This document shows, in pieces, positions 27,497-35,807 of a DNA stretch of 64,000 nucleotides. The notes below the pieces were generated by a model, which was given only the letters and a program-made list of their open reading frames with translations, was not told the origin of the DNA and did no database searches. The stretch spans positions 62,001-126,000 of the forward strand of contig CAYMPH010000011.1 in NCBI GenBank assembly GCA_964392365.1, written 5' to 3'. The translations under genes were made by a program, and so were the position numbers. Position 1 is the stretch's first letter. The number at the start of each line of letters is the position of its first letter. This DNA comes from CAYMPH01 sp964392365. Its GTDB lineage: Bacteria > Spirochaetota > UBA4802 > UBA5550.

Positions 27497-28957
27497 TTAT
27501 TTCTTTTTTATAGCTTTTGCTTCAATAAGCATTCCGCCGTTGATAATAGAACGGAACAAATGCCCTGATACTTTAATATCTGAAAATCCGGCTTGTTTCA
27601 TATATCTCCTGATTTCCCGGCTGCTCCTTGCCCTGAGCCATACTCCCTGCCTCAATGCATTCCCGATTTGGACAAAAAATCTGAATATAGACCTGCGGGA
27701 GGTTATAAAATATATTACGCCACCGGGTTTTAATGATAAATATGCTTTACTGATTATTCCTTCAAGATCATAAATATATTCAAGTGCGGAAAACGAGCAG
27801 ATTGCATCATATTTTTTATCAGAATTAAATTCCTCGATATCTGTAACAACAGTTGTGATATTTTTTATTTTATTCTGATCAGCTTTGTTTCTAAGGACAT
27901 TAAGCATGTTTGATGATATATCAGCCGCAAATACCTGTTTAACTTTTTTTGCAATTGGCAGAGTGAACCTGCCTGTTCCTGCGCCAAGTTCAAGGACTGT
28001 AAAATTCTTTTTTAAATCTGATTCAAATGAAGTTAAAAAAAGTTCCCATTCTTTCTGTCTTGCAGGTGAAACAGAAACTTTAGATTGCTCAGTATCATAA
28101 TTCTGGCCAAGATCGTCATAAAAAGCTTCAGCAGGATTTTTGCTTTTTTTCTTCCCGGTCATTATTTCTCTGCCTGTAAGTTCAGACAAAGGAACTATAT
28201 TGAAATTTTTATTTTTTATACCAAAAATCAGTTTTTCAAATTCAGATATCAAATAATCCGCAGTGGAGTTCTTTGGAAATGTATCATGAAGGAGAATAAT
28301 ATCCCGGGCTTTAACTTTTTTTAAAATTTTACCTGATAAATTTTTAATCTTTCTATTGCCTATGTCGCAGGCTTTAACGCTGAAATTTACGCAGAATAAA
28401 TTTTCTTCAATGAGCAATTTCCACAATCTCGGGCTTGTTATTCCAACAGGAGGCCTGAAAGCGCGGGTTTCAACTCCGAAAGATTTAATGACATTGCAGG
28501 CTTTATTTATTTCAGATTCAAGCTCCCGGTAGGATTTCAGCATTATAAAAGGATTATGGCTGTATGTATGATTGCAGATTTCATGACCGTCTTTTAAAAT
28601 ATTCCGTATAATCTCAGGATGTTTTTCCGCATTTATTCCGGTAACGAAAAATGATGCTTTCAGGCTGTGTTTTTTTAAAAGTTTTAAAACAAGCGGGGTT
28701 ATAACCGGATCAGGCCCATCATCAAAGGTAAGAGAAACCGAATCAGGAAGTATGCCTTTGCTTGTAACAGGAAGAAAAAAGCTTGTGCGCGGAAAAAATG
28801 GAGCAGCTGCGCAAATAATAATAAACAGTACAAGTGGAATAAAGAAATATTCCGGAGCAATAAACAGAAGAGCTGCTGCAGTCTGGAATGCTCCAATGCC
28901 GAAAAGATGAGCAGGAGCAAGAGGAAATATAAGTGGACCTTTTTTTAAATTTTTCAT
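27497..28957 (-). CDS. Polysaccharide deacetylase (NodB) fused to SAM-dependent methyltransferase
   Basis: The 486-residue protein begins with two hydrophobic segments (about residues 8-30 and 34-54). Next is a NodB carbohydrate esterase domain with all motifs: TFDDGPDP, the metal-binding pair in NHTYSHNP, RPPVG and IILLHD. A class I methyltransferase domain occupies the C-terminal 200 residues (VLELGAGTGRF, VFAADISSNML, SALEYIYDLEG). With two N-terminal spans, both catalytic domains would face the cytoplasm if the N-terminus does. Its ATG overlaps the stop of the upstream B12-radical SAM gene by 4 bp, so it belongs to the cluster. It could modify a sugar or amide head group attached to the acyl product; that is inference. 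Confidence 0.86.
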   Translation of the reverse strand: MKNLKKGPLIFPLAPAHLFGIGAFQTAAALLFIAPEYFFIPLVLFIIICAAAPFFPRTSFFLPVTSKGILPDSVSLTFDDGPDPVITPLVLKLLKKHSLKASFFVTGINAEKHPEIIRNILKDGHEICNHTYSHNPFIMLKSYRELESEINKACNVIKSFGVETRAFRPPVGITSPRLWKLLIEENLFCVNFSVKACDIGNRKIKNLSGKILKKVKARDIILLHDTFPKNSTADYLISEFEKLIFGIKNKNFNIVPLSELTGREIMTGKKKSKNPAEAFYDDLGQNYDTEQSKVSVSPARQKEWELFLTSFESDLKKNFTVLELGAGTGRFTLPIAKKVKQVFAADISSNMLNVLRNKADQNKIKNITTVVTDIEEFNSDKKYDAICSFSALEYIYDLEGIISKAYLSLKPGGVIYFITSRRSIFRFFVQIGNALRQGVWLRARSSREIRRYMKQAGFSDIKVSGHLFRSIINGGMLIEAKAIKKK

Positions 28958-30303
28958 TGGATGAGCAATTCCCAGAGAGGGCCTGTGTGCCCTCTTCTGT
29001 ACATTTTTTCTGTTATGCGCTTTGTTTTATCTCCGCCGGAACCTACTATCCAGTTCTGTTTTTCGCCTTTTTTTTCTGTTACAATCCGTATTATTTCTTC
29101 AGTAGAAATATGATTTGACTGATAATAAACCGGATTAAGCAAATCATCGCTTTCTTTTATCATACCCTCGGACAATGCAATATCATACAACGCTGTATGT
29201 GGATAAATTCTTATGCCGCAGAAAAAAAACAGCACTGTTTTAAATAGTTTTTCTGCATTGGAAAGTGTTTCATCTAAAGTTTCACGGGTTTCGCCAGGAC
29301 CTCCGAGCAGAAGGTAATGAGCAGTATAGAGATCCGCTTTAACAGCAGATTCGTGAGCTTTGAAAACATCAGCAGTTTTAAATGGTTTTCTATATGCAGC
29401 AAGCATCCTGTCTGAAAGAGATTCTGTTCCGAATTCTACGTGAGATAAACCGGCTTTTTTCATCAGAAAATAATAGTCTTCAGGAGGTACGGTAGGAGCG
29501 AAAAATGCTCCCCAGGGAATTGACACGCCTGCTTTGATGAAAGAATCTGCGACATCTCTGCTGTGTCCATAGTCTGAATTAAAAGCTGAATCTGTAATAA
29601 AGAAATATTTCGCGCCCGCATTTTGAATCTGGAGAACGGTCTTTGCAACATCATCCGGCGGAATAATTCTCTGTGCTGAGCCTTCAATATGAGGGTATGT
29701 GCAGTATACGCATTTGAACGGGCATCCGCGTTTTGACTGAATGTTGAGCATTCCGCCTTTTAACAGATAAAATGCCGCGTGCTGCGAATCGCCGGGGTTT
29801 GCTCTTGTGAATGAAGATTTCCACGGAGAAGGTATTTCTCCTTTCTGCCCGTTTGAAATTATTCCAGGAATACTGATCTTCGTTACATTTTTTTCGAGGG
29901 AATCAAGGAGAAGAGAAAATTTTTCACCTTCACCTATTACTCCATAATCCGCTCCGACCGCATTAAGTATTTTATCCGGGAAAATTGTGTATCCGCTTCC
30001 GCCCAGTACAACTGGAGAATTTGTATTTTTCTTTGTTTCTTCAACAAGCTTTTTGTATTCATCTATGAATCCAAGCGGGGAAGATGAATCTGTGTTATCC
30101 ACATTCCTGATTGAAATGCCTACAACATCAGGTTTGAATGATATTATTTCAGACGAAAGATTTTCATAATTCTGCACAATATTCATGTCTATTATTTTGA
30201 CATTATGCTTTTTGGAAATTGAAGCAGCAACATAATCCAGCCCAAGCGGATAAACCGGGTAAGGGGCTGCAAGCCTGTTAGCTGATATAAGCAGTACTTT
30301 CAT
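28954..30303 (-). CDS. B12-binding-domain radical SAM protein
   Basis: Residues about 1-150 form a cobalamin-binding-type Rossmann domain (LLISANR, VVGISIRNVDN, VVLGGSGYTIFP, VIGEGE). The radical SAM motif GCPFKCVYC follows (C194, C198, C201), with a TIM-barrel body to about residue 400. The DxHxxG cobalamin-ligand motif is not visible (IIDMNIVQNY stands there), so any cobalamin would bind without a histidine ligand. Relatives beside acyl-chain genes have been labelled lipid-biosynthesis B12-binding/radical SAM proteins. Such enzymes methylate or rearrange unactivated carbon. It lies 3 bp after the double-ketosynthase gene and overlaps the next gene, so it is in the cluster transcript. Confidence 0.9.
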   Translation of the reverse strand: MKVLLISANRLAAPYPVYPLGLDYVAASISKKHNVKIIDMNIVQNYENLSSEIISFKPDVVGISIRNVDNTDSSSPLGFIDEYKKLVEETKKNTNSPVVLGGSGYTIFPDKILNAVGADYGVIGEGEKFSLLLDSLEKNVTKISIPGIISNGQKGEIPSPWKSSFTRANPGDSQHAAFYLLKGGMLNIQSKRGCPFKCVYCTYPHIEGSAQRIIPPDDVAKTVLQIQNAGAKYFFITDSAFNSDYGHSRDVADSFIKAGVSIPWGAFFAPTVPPEDYYFLMKKAGLSHVEFGTESLSDRMLAAYRKPFKTADVFKAHESAVKADLYTAHYLLLGGPGETRETLDETLSNAEKLFKTVLFFFCGIRIYPHTALYDIALSEGMIKESDDLLNPVYYQSNHISTEEIIRIVTEKKGEKQNWIVGSGGDKTKRITEKMYRRGHTGPLWELLIQ

Positions 30304-30306
30304 AGA

Positions 30307-32496
30307 TTATTTTTTATTAAATATTTCAACTGCAGATATGAAACCGCCGAATCCCAGTAGAAGTATTCCTTTGCCGTTTAAATCAATACCTGCGCATTTT
30401 ACATTATTCACCATTGATAATAATGCGCCCGGAACAGATTCATTTCTTACAAATCTTGATGCAAATGCAGCTGCTGCAGATGAAGAAGCTGAATATTCGC
30501 CTGTAAATTTTCTATATCTGACAATGCTTCCTTTATATTTTGTAATATTAATAAACTGAGTCAGCTGCTTTTCTCCGGACTCATTATAGCAAGCAGGTAT
30601 CCCGACGAATAAGGCCTTATATTCATTCCTGATCCTGTCAACTCCGCCCAGTTCTCTTATCAGAGAAAGAGCCCAATCTGGATTATTATATGAAATCTGA
30701 TGATATGCCTGATTTAAATAAACGCCTGGGCTCTCGCTCATCTCAAGGCAAAATGCTCCGCCTCCGTCTGAATGAATGTCATCCATTGATGAGGATTTAT
30801 CGAACATGGCTGTATATTTTTCGTGATACTCTTCAGCAGCAATAAGAAAAGATTTCGATCCCTGTTCTGCAAGCAGGCTTGCAGAAAGAAGTGCCTGATA
30901 AAATGAGCAGTCACTTCCTGTTACAGTAATGCACGGGCCTTTGGATTTATATTTGATAGCAAGAAGACCTGCTGGAGAATTATGAACAGAACCCACAAAA
31001 TCAGTAGGGCTGACGAATTTCTCTTTTGTAGTGAAAAGGCTGTCTATGAAATCATGGGTTTCAGTTAAAGGGCCCCAGTCTGTGCCGAAATAAATTGAAT
31101 CAGGAGAAGAGTCCAGGCCGGAATCTTTCATGGCATCTTCAGCAAGTGAAAAAGTAATTTTTGAAAGGCGCTTCATTCTTCTTGCTTCGCGCGGATTGAA
31201 TTTTTTCATGAGTTCAGTATCCGGGAATAGGCCTTTTATATTTTCACCGGAAGATATTTTATTAATGGAAGCGTTAAGATCACCGGCTCCAGTAAGGCAC
31301 GATGCTCCGATTATTCTTAATGCGGGAAGTTTCCTTGATTGTTTTCCGCTTTCAAACATTCCGGGTTTTGCTATAACAGCAGATGCATTATTGCCGCCGA
31401 AACCGAGAGAGTTTGATAATACTGTATTTATATTTTTATTCTGCAGATTTAAAACGGGATTGATTCCCAGGCTTGAATCAGGATTAACACACCCTGTATT
31501 TGCAGGAATAAATCCTTCTTTAATTGCAATAGTGCTTATAACAGCTTCAATGGCTCCTGAGGCGCCGAGTGAATGCCCGATCAGGCCTTTAATTGATGAA
31601 AGAGGCGGAATATTGTTTCCGAATAATCTTAAAACTGCAGCTGCTTCAGACCTGTCATTATCAATAGTTCCGGTTCCATGCAGATTTATATAATCAATTG
31701 AAGAAGTCTCAATTCCGGAATCAAGCAGTGCTTTTTCCATTGCTGAAAAAGCTCCTTCACCATCCGGATGAGGCTGTGCAGGGTGATATGCATCACAGGA
31801 AAGGCCTCCGCCTAAAATTTCTGCAATTGCATTATCCGGTTTTTTCTCAAGAGCTTCAATGAAAAGAAATCCTGCCCCTTCAGCAACGGACATTCCTTTC
31901 CTATCTTTATCAAACGGCTTTGCTCCTGTTGGATCTATAAGCTGGAGAGAATTGAATCCGTAATATGTCAGTTTACATATGGAATCTGCTCCTCCGGCTA
32001 AAACTCTTTTTGCTTTACCGCATCGGATAAGTTCAAGAGCAAGTTTAACTGCAGCAGTTCCTGAAGAACAGGCAGTTGATATTGTTATAAGCGGGCCGAC
32101 GCATTTGAATTTTTTTGCAAGATAAGTGACTACAGTTCCTGTACCGTGATATGTATACTTCGAAGGATCGGTTATTCCATTTTTTAAATTTATTTCAGTG
32201 TCAAACATTCCGCCTGTGGTTATGCCGAGAATTATTGCATCAGGCGGAATTTTGTGCCCCTTCAATGCTTCTTCAGCTGCAAGAAAAGCAAGAGAGTGGG
32301 TTCTGGGTACAGGATCGGTTTCTATATTTTCTAATATCTGCCCCGCTGGTAATGGAGGCAGACTTTCAGGTTTGAAAAGGGTAAGCGGTGTTAATAAACT
32401 GCAGTTTGCTTTTAAAGCCTTCAAGTTGTTATCAATTCCGATACCGGCTGGAGTAACAATACCGGCACCGGTGATAAAAGCTTTAACTGAGCTCAA
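30307..32496 (-). CDS. Double ketosynthase: active FabF-like domain fused to a ketosynthase-like/chain-length-factor-type domain
   Basis: The 729-residue protein holds two thiolase-fold domains. The first (1 to about 385) has C143 in ISTACSSGT and histidines in NLHGTGTID and IGHSLGAS, a full triad. The second (about 395 to the end) keeps the fold (GSDCSFYQALLSAS; closing LLLGFGGFISAVEIF) and a cysteine at the nucleophile position, but GHSLGAS is replaced by GEYSASS and no HGT motif is visible. Such ketosynthase-like partners set chain length in type II polyketide and aryl polyene systems. The start is TTG, with GGAG inside the preceding ACP gene. The two genes are 2 bp apart. Confidence 0.88.
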   Translation of the reverse strand: MSSVKAFITGAGIVTPAGIGIDNNLKALKANCSLLTPLTLFKPESLPPLPAGQILENIETDPVPRTHSLAFLAAEEALKGHKIPPDAIILGITTGGMFDTEINLKNGITDPSKYTYHGTGTVVTYLAKKFKCVGPLITISTACSSGTAAVKLALELIRCGKAKRVLAGGADSICKLTYYGFNSLQLIDPTGAKPFDKDRKGMSVAEGAGFLFIEALEKKPDNAIAEILGGGLSCDAYHPAQPHPDGEGAFSAMEKALLDSGIETSSIDYINLHGTGTIDNDRSEAAAVLRLFGNNIPPLSSIKGLIGHSLGASGAIEAVISTIAIKEGFIPANTGCVNPDSSLGINPVLNLQNKNINTVLSNSLGFGGNNASAVIAKPGMFESGKQSRKLPALRIIGASCLTGAGDLNASINKISSGENIKGLFPDTELMKKFNPREARRMKRLSKITFSLAEDAMKDSGLDSSPDSIYFGTDWGPLTETHDFIDSLFTTKEKFVSPTDFVGSVHNSPAGLLAIKYKSKGPCITVTGSDCSFYQALLSASLLAEQGSKSFLIAAEEYHEKYTAMFDKSSSMDDIHSDGGGAFCLEMSESPGVYLNQAYHQISYNNPDWALSLIRELGGVDRIRNEYKALFVGIPACYNESGEKQLTQFINITKYKGSIVRYRKFTGEYSASSSAAAAFASRFVRNESVPGALLSMVNNVKCAGIDLNGKGILLLGFGGFISAVEIFNKK

Positions 32497-32498
32497 GT

Positions 32499-32759
32499 TT
32501 ATGCTCCGCTGGAATTTTTACTGATAAATTCAGCGAGACTTTTTACTGACTTAAAAACTTCAGCCCCGAGTTCCTTATTATCTATTTTAACTCCGTAATC
32601 TTTTTCAATCATCATAACAAGCTCAAGAACATCGATTGAATCAATTCCAAGATCACCGCCGACAAGCTGAGCATTCTCATCTATATCTTCTGCTTTGATA
32701 TCCGGCAGGTCGAGCGTTTCAACAACTTTAACTTTCAGCTCTTTTATAAGTTTTTCCAT
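32499..32759 (-). CDS. Acyl carrier protein (cluster ACP1)
   Basis: An 86-residue acidic carrier protein with the attachment serine S41 in GGDLGIDSIDVLEL. It is the first gene of the cluster transcript; AAGGA precedes the ATG. The GGDLGIDS pattern is like ACPs of aryl-polyene-type clusters. Pairing with the adjacent double ketosynthase, as in type II polyketide systems with a minimal KS-CLF-ACP set, is plausible from position. Confidence 0.94.
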   Translation of the reverse strand: MEKLIKELKVKVVETLDLPDIKAEDIDENAQLVGGDLGIDSIDVLELVMMIEKDYGVKIDNKELGAEVFKSVKSLAEFISKNSSGA

Positions 32760-32805
32760 TATTAAATAATCCTTATTGCTTTATTTTCATACTGAATATA
32801 GAGAT

Positions 32806-32838
32806 TTTAATCAACTTTTTATAGGCTTCGAGTGTCAA
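32806..32838 (-). promoter_or_regulatory. Probable promoter region of the acyl-chain cluster
   Basis: On the minus strand TTGACACTCGAAGCC begins at 32838, 79 bp before the ATG of ACP1. A -10 is not obvious: candidates lie in GTTGAT/GATTAAAAT. The motif matches the one at 27462 almost base for base. Confidence 0.45.
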
Positions 32839-32897
32839 GATTTTTTTTTGATGACTGTTTCACCTCGTATGCAGGTAAAAAAAATAGAGTATATTCC

Positions 32898-32925
32898 TTG
32901 ACATTTTCAGAGCTATATTTATAAT
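32898..32925 (+). promoter_or_regulatory. Sigma-70 promoter of the H1-like/LysM gene
   Basis: TTGACA (32898-32903), 16 bp, then TATAAT (32920-32925). Both hexamers are perfect consensus. Transcription would start near 32932, leaving a leader of about 30 nt with GGAG before the ATG at 32962. It is back to back with the cluster promoter. Confidence 0.85.
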
Positions 32926-32961
32926 TATGTCTCATTAATATCATTTTTCTGGAGAAATGAA

Positions 32962-34113
32962 ATGGCAGCATACTATATTAAAATTAATGGCAAAAATTAC
33001 GATAAAAAGCTTATTGACATTGCAAAATCCCTCAGCTCAGGCAAAGGAGACGGCAGGCTTTCTTTAAATGACGCAAAAGCTGTTTTAAAATCAGTTAAAG
33101 ATTCAGATGAATATACAGATATAGAGAAAAGTACAATAAGTTATATCCGCGATAATTTTAAATTTACAAAAGAATCTGACGCATGGTTCAGAACTGAAAT
33201 CAGGAGATGGGCAGCGATGAAATCAACTTCAAGAAAAAAAACCGAGCCTAAAAAACGAACTGCAGTAAAAAAAGCTCCAGTTGTAAAAAAACCTGTTCCA
33301 GTTAAGAAAGCAGCATTAAAAAAAGCCGCTGTAAAGAAATCGGTTCCAGTTAAGAAAGCAGTAGTTAAAAAAAAGGCAGCTGTGAAGAAAACTTCACCAG
33401 CTAAGAAAGTTATAGTAGTAAAAAAAGCAGCAGCAAAGAAATCGGTTCCAGCTAAAAAAGCTGTTGTTAAGAAAAAGGCTGCAGTAAAGAAATCTGTAAT
33501 AGTTAAAAAAGCTGCACCTAAAAAAGCGGTACCTGCAAGAAAAGCTCCTGTTAAAAAAGCAGCTTCTGCAGCTCCTGTAAAAAAAGAACCGCAAAGAGAT
33601 TTCATGACTGAAATAATCAGTCAGGGAACTGTTGAAACTCCAAAAACAAAAACAGAGCCTAAAAAAAGTTCATTTTCAAAAATAGCATGGGTTATTATTA
33701 TTCTATTGATAGCTGCTCTTGGAGTTTATCTGTTTTTTCCAAATGTATTATCTACAATATCAAATAAAATGAAAACTCAAACACAATCTGTAAAACAGGT
33801 TCAGATTGATGATAAGCAGATTAAAAAAGCAGAAGAAAAAAAAGCGGAAGTAATAAAGCCGGCCATTGATGAAAAAATTATTAAAGCTCCGGAAAAGAAA
33901 GAAATTATTCCTGTTAAAAAAGTAGAGCCAAAGCAGGAAGATTTAACCGGATATTATATTGTAAAAGAAAAAGATTCGCTTATTGATATTGCAAAAAAAG
34001 AATTTGGCGATTTCAATAAATGGAAAGATATTTATGATTTAAATATAAAAGAAATTGCAAAACCTTCATTGATCTATACAGGCCAGAAACTGAAAATGCC
34101 TAAGAAAAAGTAA
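32962..34113 (+). CDS. Membrane protein with histone-H1-like Lys/Ala-rich domain and LysM domain
   Basis: Four parts are visible in 383 residues. Residues 1-85 form an acidic/amphipathic domain (GDGRLSLNDAKAVLKSV, EF-hand-like). Residues about 88-208 are low-complexity repeats of lysine, alanine, valine and proline (VKKAVVKKKAAVKK, SVPAKKA) like histone H1 tails. One transmembrane helix follows (241-259, AWVIIILLIAALGVYLFF). After a charged linker, a LysM domain closes the protein (332-380, YYIVKEKDSLIDIA to YTGQKLKMP). By the positive-inside rule the lysine-rich part is cytoplasmic and LysM periplasmic. It could bind DNA or another polyanion inside and peptidoglycan outside. The gene has its own consensus promoter and terminator. 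Confidence 0.8.
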   Translation: MAAYYIKINGKNYDKKLIDIAKSLSSGKGDGRLSLNDAKAVLKSVKDSDEYTDIEKSTISYIRDNFKFTKESDAWFRTEIRRWAAMKSTSRKKTEPKKRTAVKKAPVVKKPVPVKKAALKKAAVKKSVPVKKAVVKKKAAVKKTSPAKKVIVVKKAAAKKSVPAKKAVVKKKAAVKKSVIVKKAAPKKAVPARKAPVKKAASAAPVKKEPQRDFMTEIISQGTVETPKTKTEPKKSSFSKIAWVIIILLIAALGVYLFFPNVLSTISNKMKTQTQSVKQVQIDDKQIKKAEEKKAEVIKPAIDEKIIKAPEKKEIIPVKKVEPKQEDLTGYYIVKEKDSLIDIAKKEFGDFNKWKDIYDLNIKEIAKPSLIYTGQKLKMPKKK

Positions 34114-34155
34114 CTTCGCTTCGGCTCCGCTCAGCGCAGGCATTTATTTATTTTT

Positions 34156-34190
34156 AAAAAGCTCTGAATTATCAGGGCTTTTTTCTTTTT
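34156..34190 (+). terminator. Rho-independent terminator after the LysM gene
   Basis: AAAAAGCTCTGA, loop ATTA..., TCAGGGCTTTTTT: a 7-bp stem with one G-T pair, followed by six T. It lies 43 bp after the stop codon. Confidence 0.85.
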
Positions 34191-34244
34191 AAAACTATGA
34201 AAATCAAAATTGACATTAATGTTAGAATTATATTACATTGTATT

Positions 34245-34907
34245 ATGGATCTTATTGTTAATGAAATTTTTTATTCAATTCAGGGTGAATCCCGCACTGC
34301 AGGACTTACATCTTTATTTATAAGGCTGTGCGGATGTAATCTTAACTGCTCTTATTGTGATACAAAATATGCAAGGGATGAAGGGATCTCCTGTTCTATA
34401 AATAAAATACTTGCTATTGCGGAAAAGCAGAAACCGTTTAATCATGTAACAATTACCGGCGGTGAGCCATTAGTTCAGAGCAATACCCAGATTTTAGTAA
34501 ACAAGCTGATAGAGAATAATTATAATGTACAGATCGAAACAAACGGCAGTATATCATTAAAAAATATCAATCCTGAAGCGAGAAAAATTGTTGATGTAAA
34601 AACTCCTTCAAGCGGGGAGTCGAAATTTTTCTGCAAAGAAAACCTTGGAATTTTATCGGAAAAGGATGAATTAAAATTTGTAATATCAGACAGGAATGAT
34701 TTTGATTTTTCAATGAATTTCATAAAAGAAAATATTAACGATATAAGGGCATCATTAAGTTTTTCTCCGGTTTCCGGAAAAATTACACCTGGAGAACTTT
34801 CTGAATTAATAATAAAGAACAAGCTTGACGCAAGACTCAATCTTCAATTGCATAAACTGATCTGGCAGGATATTCCGGAAAATAAAATATTAGGAAATTT
34901 AATATAA
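34245..34907 (+). CDS. queE: 7-carboxy-7-deazaguanine synthase QueE
   Basis: QueE is the radical SAM enzyme that turns 6-carboxytetrahydropterin into 7-carboxy-7-deazaguanine in queuosine and 7-deazapurine synthesis. From the ATG at 34245 the protein has 220 residues and begins with the typical IFYSIQGES substrate-binding stretch; the cluster cysteines are C31, C35 and C38 in CGCNLNCSYCDTKYA, and VTITGGEPLVQ follows. I chose 34245 rather than the upstream ATG at 34197 because homologues begin 8-10 residues before YSIQGE. No ribosome binding site precedes it. A TTGACA at 34210 with TTACAT 17 bp later would put transcription almost at the ATG. Other queuosine genes are not in the window. Confidence 0.92.
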   Translation: MDLIVNEIFYSIQGESRTAGLTSLFIRLCGCNLNCSYCDTKYARDEGISCSINKILAIAEKQKPFNHVTITGGEPLVQSNTQILVNKLIENNYNVQIETNGSISLKNINPEARKIVDVKTPSSGESKFFCKENLGILSEKDELKFVISDRNDFDFSMNFIKENINDIRASLSFSPVSGKITPGELSELIIKNKLDARLNLQLHKLIWQDIPENKILGNLI

Positions 34908-35785
34908 TGAATTATGTTGGAAATGTAATAAGACCGCCAAGCGAAGCCTACAGTCTGATTTTACAGGTAACTGTCGGCTGTTCGCATAATATGTGTACAT
35001 TTTGCGGAGCTTATAAAAATGTAAAATTTCACATCAAGGATAAAGCTGTAATTGACAGGGACATCGAAGAAGCTTCATCGCGCGGAATGAAATGGGAAAA
35101 AGTTTTTATTGCAGATGGCGATGCTCTTATACTTCCTACAAGCCAGCTGCTTGATATAATCGGCAGGTTAAGGAAAAAAAATCCTTCCATAGAGAGAATT
35201 GGAGTATACGGCAACACCAAGGCGATAATTAAGAAAACTCCGGCTGAGCTTAAAGAACTGAAAGATGCAGGTCTCGGGATTGTTTATCAGGGCGTTGAAA
35301 GCGGAAGCGAGATTGTGCTGCGTAAAATCAGAAAAGGCGCTCTGCCGGATCGAATTGAAGAGTCTGCAAAAAAAGTTATGGAAGCCGGAATTTTACTGTC
35401 GCAAACTTATCTTCTTGGAATAGGCGGTGTGGAACTTTCACACGAGCACGCTGAGGCAAGCGGAAAACTGATCAGCAGAATTTCTCCTGATTACGCATCT
35501 GCTCTGACAGTAATGATTCTACCAAACACTAAATTGCACGGTGATATTATTTCCGGGGAATTCAAGATTCCTGATAAAATCGCACTGGTTGAAGAACTTA
35601 AAATAATGATTGAGAATATTGATTCAGTTAAAAATATATTTTTCACTTCAAACCACGCCTCAAATTATGTTCCTATCAGAGCAAATTTTCCTGAAGATAA
35701 AAAAAATGTATTGAAATTACTAAATGATATTGTATCAAAAAGAAATGAATCGGTTCTCAAGCCCGAATACATGAGAGGACTTTAA
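34907..35785 (+). CDS. Radical SAM protein, Elp3/MiaB-like fold
   Basis: A 292-residue protein whose ATG overlaps the queE stop. It opens with RPPSEAYSLILQVTVGCSHN and MCTFCGAYK, so the cluster cysteines are spaced C-x4-C-x2-C. This one-residue expansion over the canonical C-x3-C-x2-C is a feature of this widespread family and not a defect. FIADGDALIL, VYQGVESGSEIVL and TYLLGIGG follow the Elp3/HemN-type barrel. Homologues are common in anaerobes and have no established reaction. Coupling to queE may be fortuitous. The protein appears complete. Confidence 0.85.
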   Translation: MNYVGNVIRPPSEAYSLILQVTVGCSHNMCTFCGAYKNVKFHIKDKAVIDRDIEEASSRGMKWEKVFIADGDALILPTSQLLDIIGRLRKKNPSIERIGVYGNTKAIIKKTPAELKELKDAGLGIVYQGVESGSEIVLRKIRKGALPDRIEESAKKVMEAGILLSQTYLLGIGGVELSHEHAEASGKLISRISPDYASALTVMILPNTKLHGDIISGEFKIPDKIALVEELKIMIENIDSVKNIFFTSNHASNYVPIRANFPEDKKNVLKLLNDIVSKRNESVLKPEYMRGL

Positions 35786-35807
35786 TTATACAAATGGAGG
35801 AAAATCA

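Noticed and set aside
20132..32759. Identification of the acyl-chain cluster as a ladderane locus
   Set aside because: Radical SAM enzymes, FabF, FabZ and ACP genes are shared, but no phytoene-desaturase-like gene is present and the PPTase and NodB fusions are not part of that set; only a loose analogy is justified.
33141..33605. Long open frame on the minus strand opposite the lysine-rich repeats
   Set aside because: It mirrors the low-complexity Lys/Ala codons (Phe/Thr/Ala-rich translation), has no ribosome binding site, and lies wholly inside a well-supported gene.
34907..35785. C-x4-C-x2-C as a broken radical SAM motif
   Set aside because: The expanded spacing, with the VGCSHNMCTFC context, is usual for this family.
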